64,000 nt of DNA from NCBI GenBank assembly GCA_963705155.1, contig CAVPJC010000013.1, positions 434,001 through 498,000 of the forward strand, read 5' to 3'. This stretch comes from CAVPJC01 sp963705155. Lineage in GTDB: Bacteria > Chloroflexota > Anaerolineae > Anaerolineales > UBA4823. A model generated the notes under the pieces. It made no database searches and was not told where the DNA came from. It was given only the letters and a program-made list of their open reading frames with translations. Position 1 is the first letter of the stretch. The number at the start of each line of letters is the position of its first letter. A program made the translations under genes and the position numbers. Shown piece by piece: positions 1 through 9,260 of the stretch.

Positions 1-422
1 TCTGGAATTCCACCGCTGCCTGGCAGGCGAAGGCGTGGTTTACGGCGACCAAGCTCCAGGTAATCTTTTCCGAAAGCGATATTGTTGAAATTGCCAAAAG
101 GGTCCACCTGTGCTGGGCGAAAGAACTCCTTAGGGCGTAATGTGGGGAGAACATCGGCGGCAGCCCGGGCAAATCCCACGCGGCATAATGATTGATCCAA
201 CCACAGGCTTTCGATATGTTTCAGCCCGAGGGGAGCCGGATACCTGCACATGCCCTGCCCGATGGCAGATGCAAAATACAAATTGGGAGCGTGCGTCCGG
301 CGAGCCAGAAGATAACCGGCGGCGACCATGGGGGTGGCAATACCCTGGGCCACCGCCTCCCCATTTTCGATCGTACGGGCAATACAGACCACCATCATCT
401 CTTCTGGAGTGATATTTTCCAC
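1..422 (-). CDS. CoA-transferase beta subunit, 3' end outside window
   Basis: The minus-strand frame starts with GTG at 422-420, behind a GGGAGGG ribosome site at about 428-434, and stays open to the left edge. About 140 N-terminal residues are visible. The opening ENITPEEMMVVCIARTIENG and the segment around RTHAPNLYFASAIG match the small subunit of glutaconate/3-oxoacid-type CoA-transferases, which move CoA between acyl-CoAs and free acids. The alpha subunit is not visible and the substrate cannot be told. It lies about 30 bases downstream of the phosphodiesterase gene on the same strand. The family call is fairly safe; GTG as start is inferred from the ribosome site. Confidence 0.7.
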   Translation of the reverse strand, partial: MENITPEEMMVVCIARTIENGEAVAQGIATPMVAAGYLLARRTHAPNLYFASAIGQGMCRYPAPLGLKHIESLWLDQSLCRVGFARAAADVLPTLRPKEFFRPAQVDPFGNFNNIAFGKDYLELGRRKPRLRLPGSGGIP

Positions 423-452
423 GCTAGCCCTCCCGGTTGTCTGCACAAAGGT

Positions 453-1238
453 TCATGCCCGGCGGCTGCTTTCTTTTTGTTTTTGTGCTTTGCCAGCCAC
501 AACCTGCCGGGCGAGGACCGGGTCATCGGTGAAGAGACCATCTACCCCGAGCTCCAACATTTTCTTGAAGTCTTCGGCTTTGTTGACTGTATAAACAAAA
601 ACCTTGCAACCACGCCGGTGGACACGTTGAACCAGCTGCAGGGTGGTGTCCTCGAAATAGGGATGAAGCGCCTGGTATCGTATGAGATGGCCGAGGGGTG
701 AACGCGGCAGGGCGCCGCTGCCCTTCCACCAGCACAGCAAACCAATGGGTACCTCGGGTAGCTGGCGGCGGGCGCGCAGCAGTGCGATAGGGCTAAATGA
801 TGAGAAAATAACCCGCTTTGCCAGGTTGTGTTTTTTGACGACAGCAGCCACTTTTTCGGGCAGGTCGTCGAATAAGGACGCATAATTGGTGAGCTCAACA
901 TTGATAAACGTTTTTTGACCGACGGCTTCAAAAACCTCATCAAGTGTAGGTATCTTTTCGCCTCGAAATGCTACGTCAAAGTGACTACCGGCATCGAGCA
1001 GGCGCATATCTTCCAGTGAAGTTTTACCTACCTGGCCTTGAACACCGGTTGTGCGCTCGAGTGTCTGGTCGTGGAAAATTACGATATGTCCATCGGCTGT
1101 CAATTTGGCATCCAATTCGATAGCATCTGCTCCCTGGCGAACGGCCAGCTCGAAAGAAGAAATAGTGTTTTCTGGAGCATATGCGCTTGCGCCACGGTGC
1201 GCAAAGATTGTTGGTGTAGGGAGTTCCGAGAATATCAT
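453..1238 (-). CDS. ugpQ: glycerophosphodiester phosphodiesterase
   Basis: A 261-residue GDPD TIM-barrel enzyme that hydrolyses glycerophosphodiesters to glycerol 3-phosphate and an alcohol. The catalytic signature is visible: HRG at residues 14-16, PEN at 22-24, ELD at 41-43 and HD at 56-57. No signal peptide is evident, so it is probably cytosolic. The length is typical of bacterial UgpQ-type enzymes. Its ATG almost touches the stop of the AAA ATPase gene (2-base spacing), so the two are probably co-transcribed and translationally coupled. The symbol is by family resemblance. Confidence 0.9.
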   Translation of the reverse strand: MIFSELPTPTIFAHRGASAYAPENTISSFELAVRQGADAIELDAKLTADGHIVIFHDQTLERTTGVQGQVGKTSLEDMRLLDAGSHFDVAFRGEKIPTLDEVFEAVGQKTFINVELTNYASLFDDLPEKVAAVVKKHNLAKRVIFSSFSPIALLRARRQLPEVPIGLLCWWKGSGALPRSPLGHLIRYQALHPYFEDTTLQLVQRVHRRGCKVFVYTVNKAEDFKKMLELGVDGLFTDDPVLARQVVAGKAQKQKESSRRA

Positions 1239-1239
1239 G

Positions 1240-2580
1240 CTATAACTCCACGAAATAAGACTCGGCAGCGCGGTCGATCAGATCACGCGTCATGGCTGGT
1301 TCGGTCGTTAAATACCGGGCAATATCAAGAATCTGGTCGCACAGGTCACGCGGATGGGATGCCCGCAGTTTCCGGTTGCGTTTTATGTACCACTCCTGGA
1401 GCAGGTAAGCCAATCCCTGATCGCTGTACGTTACTCCTTTGGAAGCAGCCACCCGCCGGAAAATTTCCCGGTATTCTTCGTAGTTGGGATCCCCGATCTC
1501 GATTTTGTGGCGCAGACGGCGTAGAAAGGCCTCGTCTACCAGGTCTCGCGGGGGTAGATTGGTAGAGAACACGACCAATACATCGAACGGAACCTCCACC
1601 TTCCGGCCGGTGTGCAAGGTGAGGTAGTCGATGCGGTTCTCGAGCGGCACGATCCAACGGTTGAGAAGATCTCTCGGTCGAACTTGCTGGCGGCCAAAAT
1701 CGTCGATGAGTAGAATGCCTCCGTTTGCTTTTACTTGAAATGGGGCTTCATAGAATTTGTTGACATCATCGAAAACCAGATCCAGACCCGCCATGTTGAG
1801 CTCACCGCCAACAACAATGAATGGACGGCGAATACGTACCCAGCGTGGGTCACGGCGGGCGCCGCTGCGGAGGGCGCCGGTGCCCATAGGATTGCTGTCC
1901 TCATCTTTAGCAAGCTGGTGGTTGACCGAATCATAAAGCTTGACAACCTGTCCATCGATATAGATCGCATAGGGTATATACATGCTTTCCCGCAGGATCA
2001 TGCTGCCGATGGAACGAGCGATGCTGGTCTTGCCATTGCCGGGGGGACCGTACAGAAAGATGGAAGTGCCTGAATTGATGGCTGGACCAATCCGCTGAAA
2101 TGTTTTCTCAGATAGAATTAAATGCCCCAGGGTCTGTCGCAGCACACGGTTGACAACCTGGGTGCGGCCTTTGCTCTGACGCAAGATCAATTCGTTGTAT
2201 GTTTTAATCGGGACAGGAGCAGGTCCAGCATACTGGCTGCGCTCCAACGCTTCACGGGCACGGGCGATGCCGGCTCCGGTGATGGCATATTGGTAGGCGC
2301 CCTCACCCAGACCCATCTGTTGTGAAGACTTGACTTCGACAAATTTCTCGCGCTTGAGCGCTTCAAGGATTTGATCGACCAGACCCGCAAACGGGAGAGC
2401 CATTTCTTCAGCTACTTTGAAACCGCTCAGGTAACCCTGAAAGTAGAGAATTTTCAGAGCAAGGTCTTGTAGCCACAGGGCAGATAAACCCGTCTGTTCG
2501 ACCTGGGTCACAGCTGGAGGGGTAAATGACCCGGCGGCGGCAGATGGCGTCGATGGCTGTAAGGGGCGGTAAGCACTCAT
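1240..2580 (-). CDS. AAA family ATPase with N-terminal helical domain
   Basis: A 446-residue protein. Residues 1-130 are a Pro/Ser/Ala-rich start followed by a helical, winged-helix-like region. Residues 140-440 form an AAA ATPase module with Walker A GPPGNGKT (178-185), Walker B ILLIDDFG (289-296), a sensor-1-like VVFSTN (337-341) and arginines at FLRRLRHK (about 352-359). No protease, helicase or DNA-binding domain is recognisable, so the remodelled target is unknown. It sits between recJ and the phosphodiesterase gene in a minus-strand run. The family is certain, the role is not; its neighbourhood gives no firm hint beyond housekeeping. Confidence 0.75.
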   Translation of the reverse strand: MSAYRPLQPSTPSAAAGSFTPPAVTQVEQTGLSALWLQDLALKILYFQGYLSGFKVAEEMALPFAGLVDQILEALKREKFVEVKSSQQMGLGEGAYQYAITGAGIARAREALERSQYAGPAPVPIKTYNELILRQSKGRTQVVNRVLRQTLGHLILSEKTFQRIGPAINSGTSIFLYGPPGNGKTSIARSIGSMILRESMYIPYAIYIDGQVVKLYDSVNHQLAKDEDSNPMGTGALRSGARRDPRWVRIRRPFIVVGGELNMAGLDLVFDDVNKFYEAPFQVKANGGILLIDDFGRQQVRPRDLLNRWIVPLENRIDYLTLHTGRKVEVPFDVLVVFSTNLPPRDLVDEAFLRRLRHKIEIGDPNYEEYREIFRRVAASKGVTYSDQGLAYLLQEWYIKRNRKLRASHPRDLCDQILDIARYLTTEPAMTRDLIDRAAESYFVEL

Positions 2581-2640
2581 GGTTCAGCTCTCCCGATTTG
2601 CATTATAGCATGGCATTACCGGCAACTTCAAATGGCTGCG

Positions 2641-4335
2641 TCAGCCTTCAGACGGGCGAATATCTCGTACGTTTAACTGAAATGACGATCGTCCGTTGTA
2701 TTCATTGATCTCAAAGGTGTAGTACAAATCGAGATTGGCTGGCATTTGTTCATACCAGGCAGCCTGGCCAAACGCGATGGCGTCATAGGTGATCCTGCCA
2801 TCGGTGACGGTTAATTTGAGATGTTTACTATCACCCACAAGGCGTTTGCCGGTTACCTTGAGATTGCGGGAGATGAAATGCACCTGCGGGTTTCCGTAGC
2901 CAGTTGGTTCCACCCACTCCAAATACTTGAGAATCTCGGGTCTCAGTTCCGAGAGAGGAAGATCGATGTCGGCGGTGAGGGTGGGGGTTAGGTCCAGGCC
3001 GGATAACTGCCGGGCAGCAATGGTATTCAATTGTTCCAACAATTGAGGCAGGCGATCGTTACGAACCGTAAAACCGGCTGCGGCCCGGTGCCCGCCATGA
3101 TGCTCCAACAAATCGGCGCACTCATCCAGGGCGTCGGTGATATGAAATTCGGGAATTGAGCGACAGGAGGCGCGGGTATACTCTTCGCCGCGCTGGCCAA
3201 CAATGGCGGGGCGGTAATATAGTTCGGTCAAACGGGAGGCAGCCAGGCCAACCACACCCGGATTGAAGCTGGGGTCGGCGGCGAAAAGCAGCAGCGGGTC
3301 TGGGTCAGTCTCGGTTGCTATGATTTCGGCCTGGGCTTGGATCTGGCGAGTTAATTCCTGGCGCTCAACATTCTGCCTGTGGAGTTTTTGAGCCAGGATG
3401 CCGGCAATCTGTACTTCCCCAGTGGTCAAGAGATCCAGAGCAGCCTGGGCTGATTCAAGGCGACCGGATGCATTTAGCCGCGGTCCAAGGATGAAACCGA
3501 TGTGGCCTGCGTTGATCCGCTTGCCTGCCAACCCCGAGGCGCCCATCAAAGATAAGATTCCCTGGCGTCGGGGATTTTGTAGATACAGCAAACCTGAGCG
3601 AACCAGGCTGCGGTTCTCCCCCACCAACGGCGCAAGATCAGCGACGGTGCCGAGGGCCACCAGGTCAAGGAAATCATCGGGTTGCAGGGGTGTGTCTGGC
3701 CTGGTGTGATGCAGGGCTGAAATGAGTTTATAGGCTAAGCCAACACCGGCCAAATCCTTTTCGGGGTAGGCATCGTCAGGTAGTTTGGGATTGATCACTG
3801 CCCGGGCGAGTGGGATTTCGCTGCCTGGATGGTGATGGTCTGTAATGATCAAATCTAAACCCAGATTGGCAGCGTAGCTGGCTTCTACGGGAGAGCGAAT
3901 ACCACAATCAACGGTGATAACAAGCTTGACGCCGCGCTCATGCAAACCTTTCAGTGCATCGTTGTTCAGACCATAGCCTTCTTCAAACCGATTGGGAATA
4001 TAACCAGTTACATTGGCGCCTTGAACGGACAGCGCTTGCACCATGAGCGCGGTTGCCGTAACGCCATCGACATCATAATCGCCATAAACAGCGATTGGTT
4101 GATTGTGATCAATGGCGAAGGCGATACGGTCTACAGCGGCTTGCATGCCCGACAAGAAAAACGGATCCGTGCCGGGTGGAGGGGCTGCATTCAGGTAGAG
4201 TTCGGCCATGGGTTGAGAGAATACGCCGCGGTTGTACAGAACCTGGCGGAGAACCGGCGGGTAGCCAAGCAAATCTTGGTTGGCTTCGGGTGAGATAGAA
4301 GGCGAAACAATCCAGCGTTTTTTTCTGGGTGGCAT
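2641..4335 (-). CDS. recJ: single-stranded-DNA-specific 5'-3' exonuclease RecJ
   Basis: A 564-residue DHH-superfamily exonuclease acting in recombinational and mismatch repair. Motifs are complete: GDYDVDG (85-91), VDCG (142-145), TDHHHPG (165-171), the ALGTVADLAPL segment, and in the DHHA1 part the GGHRAAAGF signature near residue 415. An OB-fold-like C-terminal region follows (PTGYGNPQVHF and onward). The length fits the short bacterial RecJ form. It is in the same orientation as the sugar kinase upstream, 32 bases away, and the AAA ATPase 60 bases downstream. The frame is intact. Confidence 0.95.
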   Translation of the reverse strand: MPPRKKRWIVSPSISPEANQDLLGYPPVLRQVLYNRGVFSQPMAELYLNAAPPPGTDPFFLSGMQAAVDRIAFAIDHNQPIAVYGDYDVDGVTATALMVQALSVQGANVTGYIPNRFEEGYGLNNDALKGLHERGVKLVITVDCGIRSPVEASYAANLGLDLIITDHHHPGSEIPLARAVINPKLPDDAYPEKDLAGVGLAYKLISALHHTRPDTPLQPDDFLDLVALGTVADLAPLVGENRSLVRSGLLYLQNPRRQGILSLMGASGLAGKRINAGHIGFILGPRLNASGRLESAQAALDLLTTGEVQIAGILAQKLHRQNVERQELTRQIQAQAEIIATETDPDPLLLFAADPSFNPGVVGLAASRLTELYYRPAIVGQRGEEYTRASCRSIPEFHITDALDECADLLEHHGGHRAAAGFTVRNDRLPQLLEQLNTIAARQLSGLDLTPTLTADIDLPLSELRPEILKYLEWVEPTGYGNPQVHFISRNLKVTGKRLVGDSKHLKLTVTDGRITYDAIAFGQAAWYEQMPANLDLYYTFEINEYNGRSSFQLNVRDIRPSEG

Positions 4336-4367
4336 GGTAAGTTCAATTGAATGGCAAAGCCAATGTG

Positions 4368-5304
4368 TCAGGCCAGGCTGCGTGCCAGCGCCAATGCGCC
4401 CAACAATCCGGCGTCGTCACCGAGCACCGTGGTCGTTACAATGAGATCATCCAGGTACGCTGGGGTGAGCACGTGTTCTCGAATGGATCTGCGCATCGGA
4501 TCAAGAAGCAAGTCCCCGCTATGAGAAACACCGCCGCCAATAATGATGATCGTTGGGTTGAAAATGTGGAGAAAATCGGCAATGGCCTGACCCATAAAAC
4601 TTCCAGCGCGTTCAAGAGCAGCGCACGCCAGCTTATCGCCCTGAGACGCAGCCAGACTGATCTTCCGGGCACTCGGGTTCTGGTCAATCCGCAGAGATGA
4701 GGTTACACCCCGTGCTAATTCTTGGCTGACCCAACGAGCAATTGCAGTTCCCGATGCCACAGCTTCGAGGTGTCCATGTTTGCCACAGCCACAGATTGGG
4801 CCATCCAACATCACGGTGATATGACCGACCTCGGCTGCCAGACCATGCGCGCCTAGCAGGAGCTGATCTTGAACAATAATGCCCCCCCCGATGCCTGTGC
4901 TGATCGTGAGGTAAATCAAATTGTGATGGCCGCGGCCAACACCAAAGGTCCATTCTCCCAATGCTGCCAGGTTCGCATCATTGCCCAGGGCCACGGGGAC
5001 CTGGAAGCGATCTTGAAGGATTTGTTTCAAATGGAGATTGACCCAACCTGGAATGTTGGGCGCCGACATGATGATGCCTTTGTAAGGGTCGGTAGGACCG
5101 GGAGCCGCCACCGCAATAGCTGCAACCTGCCCATCAACGGGCCAGGTCGAAGAAATCAGCGCTTTGAGTTCGATCTAATGGGGTTTCACCGGGGTTCTGG
5201 GTGGCAATTTTTGAAATTTTGAGGGGTTCTCTGCCTTCGGCAGGATAACATGCAACACGCAGCTGTGTGCCGCCGATATCAACAGCAATGAAGGTTGATT
5301 TCAT
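4368..5304 (-). CDS. ROK family sugar kinase (glucokinase-like), one frameshift
   Basis: The start MKSTFIAVDIGGTQLRVACY (ATG at 5304-5302) carries the ATP-binding DxGGT motif of ROK kinases. The frame shifts near 5,177 and continues as ELKALISS through AVAAPGPTDPYKG to the end at 4368. The second part has the substrate loop GNDANLAALGEW, the STGIGGGII motif and the ROK zinc motif (CGCGKHGHLEAVASG, with ICGCGKHGH supplying the cysteines). Together about 311 residues, a normal ROK length. It probably phosphorylates glucose or a related hexose. It is divergent from yvcK. A one-base deletion at the shift restores nothing else odd, so a sequencing error is the simplest explanation. Confidence 0.85.
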
Positions 5305-5377
5305 GCTTAAAAGTATAGCATAAGACCTCACCCCACAGTTGACGAGTTCAATAAAGACTGCTATGATCGTTTCTGGT

Positions 5378-6710
5378 ATGAAAGATGTAGCCACCTGGCT
5401 GCGGGGAATTGGTAGACTTGTTAGCAGGTCTATGCAGTGGTTCATTCCAGGGTTGGGGGTAAAACGCTGGTTGATTGTTGCATTGATCGGTACAACATTA
5501 ATTGGTCTTGGCCTGGCGGTTCTGATCATCGATGTCTATCGAACTGCGCCTGAAACCTGGTGGCTGCCGTTCCTTTCGGCGGCTTCACTCCGGTTTATTG
5601 ACCGCCCACTGCGTGCACTCATCTTTGGGGGATTGGGTCTGGCATTAATCATCACCGGTATTCTGGGGATAAACCGTTCGCTGCTGACACCATTTCTCCA
5701 TCCGGGGCGGCCTATGGTGGATGCATTAACAGTTCACCGGCGGCGAGAGCGAGGACCCAGGATTGTAGCCATTGGGGGAGGAAATGGGCTGGCAACCCTG
5801 TTGCGCGGCGTCAAGGAATATACTTACAATATCACGGCGGTTGTTACTGTTGCTGATGATGGGGGCTCGTCTGGCCGTTTACGCCGCGAGCGCGGCATAC
5901 TGCCTCCGGGTGATATCCGCAATTGCCTGGCTGCCCTATCGAGCGATGAAGCATTATTGACCCAATTGTTTCAATACCGCTTTCCGGATGGTCAGGGTGA
6001 TCTGGAAGGGCACTCGTTTGGAAATTTATTCATTACCGCCCTGGCAGATATCACGGGTAGTTTTGAAGAAGCAGTTGTCGAATCGGGTCGTGTGTTGGCA
6101 GTGCATGGACGGGTACTGCCTTCAACCCTGCATGATGTCCGCCTGGTAGCAGATGTTGCCCTGCCACACCTGGCGAGCGAGGTGCGCGTCGAAGGCGAGA
6201 GCCATATTCCCGAGATGGCGGGCAAGGTACGCCGCGTTTGGCTGGAACCGAACAACCCACCGGCGTTCCCACAATCGGTGCATGCCATTCTGAATGCGGA
6301 TTTGATTATTATTGGACCGGGAAGTCTGTATACGAGCATTTTACCGAACATGCTGGTGCCTGATCTGGCTCAAGCGGTGAGTTCGAGCCGGGCGTTGAAG
6401 CTGTATGTATGTAATGTTGCCACCCAACCCGGAGAAACGGATCATTACAACTGCGGAGATCATATTCGCGCGCTGGAAGAACATCTGAGCAGTGGCCTGT
6501 TTGATGTTGTGGTTGCCAACAAACGCCAATCCGGCATGTTGTCTGGCGGGTCAGAATGGGTAGAAATTGAGGATGAGCTTTCGGACCAATATGCTGTATA
6601 CCGTGCAGACCTAATTGATGAAGAACATCCCTGGCGTCATGATTCTAGGCAAACTGGCGCGCGCGGTTATGGATTTGCTGCAAGAAAGAACCGGGCCTCT
6701 GGTAAAATAG
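5378..6710 (+). CDS. yvcK: YvcK/CofD-like gluconeogenesis factor, membrane-anchored; C-terminal frameshift
   Basis: The N-terminus has two hydrophobic segments (around WLIVALIGTTLIGLGLAVLI and ALIFGGLGLALIITGILGI), followed by the YvcK domain with IVAIGGGNGLATLLRG, TVADDGGSSGRLR and PGDIRN, which bind a UDP-sugar in characterised homologues. YvcK proteins coordinate cell envelope and central carbon metabolism. The open frame runs to 6,763, but after about 6,646 the family tail KLARAVMDLLQERTGPLVK reads in another frame and ends with TAG at 6,708-6,710, so I end the gene there. ATG 5,378 is chosen; an upstream in-frame ATG at 5,363 is possible. It is divergent from the ROK kinase. Confidence 0.85.
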
Positions 6711-6764
6711 TAAGTTGGTATCTGGTGTTTGCCAGGTTTGGCGAACTCGGGTTTAGAAAATAGA

Positions 6765-6782
6765 TTGTGAATAAATGCACAA
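6765..6782. promoter_or_regulatory. Rex-like redox operator upstream of gap
   Basis: TTGTGAATAAATGCACAA has the TTGTG-N8-CACAA layout of the Rex (NADH/NAD+-sensing repressor) operator, with an A/T-rich centre apart from one G. It lies about 75 bases before the gap start. Rex control of gap is known in several bacteria. The match is seen directly; the assignment to Rex is inferred, as no rex gene is in the window. Confidence 0.55.
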
Positions 6783-6795
6783 CTAGGTGTGCATT
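6774..6795. promoter_or_regulatory. perfect inverted repeat overlapping the Rex-like site
   Basis: AATGCACA (6,774-6,781) and TGTGCATT (6,788-6,795) are exact inverted repeats around ACTAGG. The right half of the Rex-like site is shared with the left arm here. A possible -10 element (TAAAAT, 6,800-6,805) follows directly, so a bound protein would cover the promoter. The regulator is unknown. Confidence 0.45.
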
Positions 6796-6857
6796 GGTGT
6801 AAAATATATCAGAGCAATAAATAACCCACAACTAACATTGAATTTTGGAGGCATAAA

Positions 6858-7914
6858 ATGACAACAAAAGTAGGAATCAATGGTTTTGGCCGGATTGGAC
6901 GGCAGGTTCTAAAGGCCATACGGGATCTTTACCCGGGCAAGCTTGAGGTCGTTGCTTTCAACGATATTGGCGACTTGAAGACTATGGCCCATCTACTCAA
7001 GTATGACTTCGAATTATGGCCGCTTCGATGGCACAATTGAAGTTGGCGATGGCGAGTTAATTATTGACGGCAAACCCGTCAAAGTGTTTAAGGAAAGCGA
7101 CCCTTCCAAAATCCTTTGGGGTGACCTGGGTGTTGATATTGTGATTGAGAGCACAGGCATCTTCACCATAAAACAGGATGGCGTAAATAAGAAGGGCAAG
7201 ATGGTGCTTGGCGCTGAGAACCACATTACCAAAGGCGGAGCGAAAAAGGTAATTATTTCCTCCCCGGCGGAAGGCGAAGATTTGACCGTCGTTATCGGGG
7301 TGAATGACGAAAAATACGATCCTGCAAAGCACCATGTGGTATCCAACGCTTCTTGCACAACAAACTGTCTGGCGCCGGCTGTCAAAGTTGTGCATGATAA
7401 ATATAAGATCATGCGCGGCTTTATGACCACGATCCACTCTTATACCAACGATCAGAAAATCCTGGATTTACCACACAGCGACCTGCGCCGGGCACGCGCG
7501 GCTGCCGTGAATATCATCCCTACATCCACAGGCGCTGCCAAAGCTCTCAAGCTGGTGATCCCTGATCTGGCTGGTAAATTCGATGGTTATTCCCTGCGCG
7601 TGCCAACGCCCACGGTATCTGTGGTTGATTTCACTGCCCAGGTTGAAACTGCCATGACTACGGAAGAATTGCGCCAGTCATTCCGCGATGCCGCTGCCGG
7701 TCCGATGAAGGGAATTCTGGCTGCTGTGGACGAGCCGTTGGTGAGCATCGATTATAAGGGTGATCCGCATTCCTCGTCTGTGGATCTGCCATTTACGATG
7801 GTGCTTGGCAAAGATAAGAGCGATTTTATAAAAGTGGTCACCTGGTATGATAACGAATGGGGTTACTCGGTTCGCACAGCCGACCTGGCTGCTTTGATGG
7901 CGAAGTCTCTCTAA
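6858..7914 (+). CDS. gap: glyceraldehyde-3-phosphate dehydrogenase (type I), one frameshift
   Basis: Glycolytic NAD-dependent oxidation of glyceraldehyde 3-phosphate to 1,3-bisphosphoglycerate. The N-terminal Rossmann motif INGFGRIGRQ is followed by a one-base frameshift near 7,008 (an extra T in GACTTCG). Removing it gives KYDSNYGRFDGTIEV and a continuous protein of about 351 residues. The active site SNASCTTNCLAP, the HSYTNDQ segment and the C-terminal WYDNEWGYS are intact. A GGAGG ribosome site precedes the ATG. First gene of a gap-pgk-tpiA run. As gap is normally indispensable, the shift is probably a sequencing error. Confidence 0.93.
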
Positions 7915-7932
7915 TTTGCAGGAAATTTTCCG

Positions 7933-7979
7933 GTGCCAGGTGTTCGGGTAATGGTGAAATTTTTCCGGACGCCTGGCAC
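7933..7979. repeat. 15-bp stem-loop between gap and pgk
   Basis: GTGCCAGGTGTTCGG (7,933-7,947) pairs with CCGGACGCCTGGCAC (7,965-7,979), with two G-U pairs and a 17-base loop. It has no T-run, so it is more likely an mRNA-processing or stabilising hairpin, or a dispersed palindromic repeat, than a terminator. It ends just before the pgk ribosome site. Confidence 0.55.
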
Positions 7980-7993
7980 TTCCGGAGGGAATC

Positions 7994-9169
7994 ATGTTCA
8001 ATAAGAAAACGATCAAAGACATCGACGTAAGCGGTAAGAAGGTGTTGGTGCGGGTGGATTACAATGTCCCGGTAAAAGATGGAAAGGTTGGTGACGACAC
8101 CCGGATTCGCGCAGCCATGCCAACCTTAAAATATCTGCTGGATCATGGAGCCGCGGTCATTTTGTTTTCCCACCTGGGCAGACCCAAAGGCGGACCGGAA
8201 CCTAAATATTCGCTTCGTGCTGTAGGTGAGCATTTAAGTGGATTATTGGGCACGCCGGTGGCGTTTGCTGAAGATTGTGTCGGCCCTGCTGCAGAAAAAG
8301 CGGCTGCGGCGTTGAAACCGGGGGATGTGCTGCTGCTCGAAAATACCCGTTTCATGCCGGGTGAAGAGAAGAATGATCTGGAATTGGCCAGGAAGATGGC
8401 GGCCCTGGCCGACATCTATGTAAATGATGCATTTGGGTCTGCGCATCGCGCCCATTCATCAACCGAAGGTGTGGCCCGTTATCTGCCAGCTGTTGCTGGT
8501 TTCTTGATGGAAAAAGAAATCAAATACCTGGGCGCAGCGATTGCTGACCCTAAACGACCCTTTGTTGCCATTCTAGGCGGCGCAAAAATCAGCGATAAGA
8601 TCGGCGTGATCCGCAATCTGCTTGAGAAGGCCGACATGGTGTTGATCGGCGGCGGTATGGCGAATACCTTCTTCAAAGCCCAGGGGTATCCAATGGGCGA
8701 TTCCCTGGTTGAAGACGAAGCACTGGAAACTGCCCGAGAGCTGGTTGCCAGGGGAAGCGCCAAATTGCGCCTGCCTGTGGATGTGGTGATCGGCGATAAG
8801 TTTGAAGCTGAAGCTGAGCGCAAGGTGATGGCTTCTGGCGCTGTACCCGATGGTTGGCGGATTCTGGATATCGGTCCGGAGACCGTGAAAGCGTACCAGA
8901 AGGTGTTGGGAAGCGCAGGTACGATCGTGTGGAATGGCCCCATGGGTGTGTTCGAATTTCCACGTTTTGCCGAGGGAACTTATGGGGTTGCCAAGGCAGT
9001 TGCAGAAAGCAACGCTGTCAGCATCATTGGTGGTGGTGAATCTGTAGCTGCTATTCAGCAATCCGGGCTGGCTGACAGGATAACACACATCTCCACCGGG
9101 GGTGGTGCATCCCTCGAGATGCTGGAAGGTTTGACGCTGCCTGGCCTGGCGGCGTTGAACGATAAATGA
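7994..9169 (+). CDS. pgk: phosphoglycerate kinase
   Basis: A 391-residue glycolytic kinase making ATP and 3-phosphoglycerate from 1,3-bisphosphoglycerate. The N-terminal substrate motif VLVRVDYNVPV, the SHLGRPKG loop, the ENTRF motif, the AILGGAKISDKI hinge and the C-terminal nucleotide-binding IIGGGESVAAI and STGGGASLEMLEG segments are all present. Length and motifs are normal and the frame is intact. A GGAGGG ribosome site precedes the ATG by five bases. Its transcript probably begins at the gap promoter and continues to tpiA past a hairpin at 9,185-9,213. Confidence 0.97.
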   Translation: MFNKKTIKDIDVSGKKVLVRVDYNVPVKDGKVGDDTRIRAAMPTLKYLLDHGAAVILFSHLGRPKGGPEPKYSLRAVGEHLSGLLGTPVAFAEDCVGPAAEKAAAALKPGDVLLLENTRFMPGEEKNDLELARKMAALADIYVNDAFGSAHRAHSSTEGVARYLPAVAGFLMEKEIKYLGAAIADPKRPFVAILGGAKISDKIGVIRNLLEKADMVLIGGGMANTFFKAQGYPMGDSLVEDEALETARELVARGSAKLRLPVDVVIGDKFEAEAERKVMASGAVPDGWRILDIGPETVKAYQKVLGSAGTIVWNGPMGVFEFPRFAEGTYGVAKAVAESNAVSIIGGGESVAAIQQSGLADRITHISTGGGASLEMLEGLTLPGLAALNDK

Positions 9170-9184
9170 TCGCCTGAACAGGAG

Positions 9185-9216
9185 CGAAGGACGGTGAATT
9201 ACGCCGTCCTTCGTTT
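9185..9216 (+). terminator. terminator-like hairpin between pgk and tpiA
   Basis: CGAAGGACGG (9,185-9,194) and CCGTCCTTCG (9,204-9,213) form a perfect 10-bp stem with a 9-base loop, followed by only three Ts. It may partly terminate transcription after pgk and so set the pgk:tpiA ratio. Confidence 0.55.
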
Positions 9217-9260
9217 GCTTAATCCATCCGTCTGGCATTCCAGACGTCCTAGAGGACCGT

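Noticed and set aside
192..701. Plus-strand ORF of 169 codons
   Set aside because: It is antisense to the CoA-transferase and phosphodiesterase genes, which have strong motifs; no ribosome site or family resemblance.
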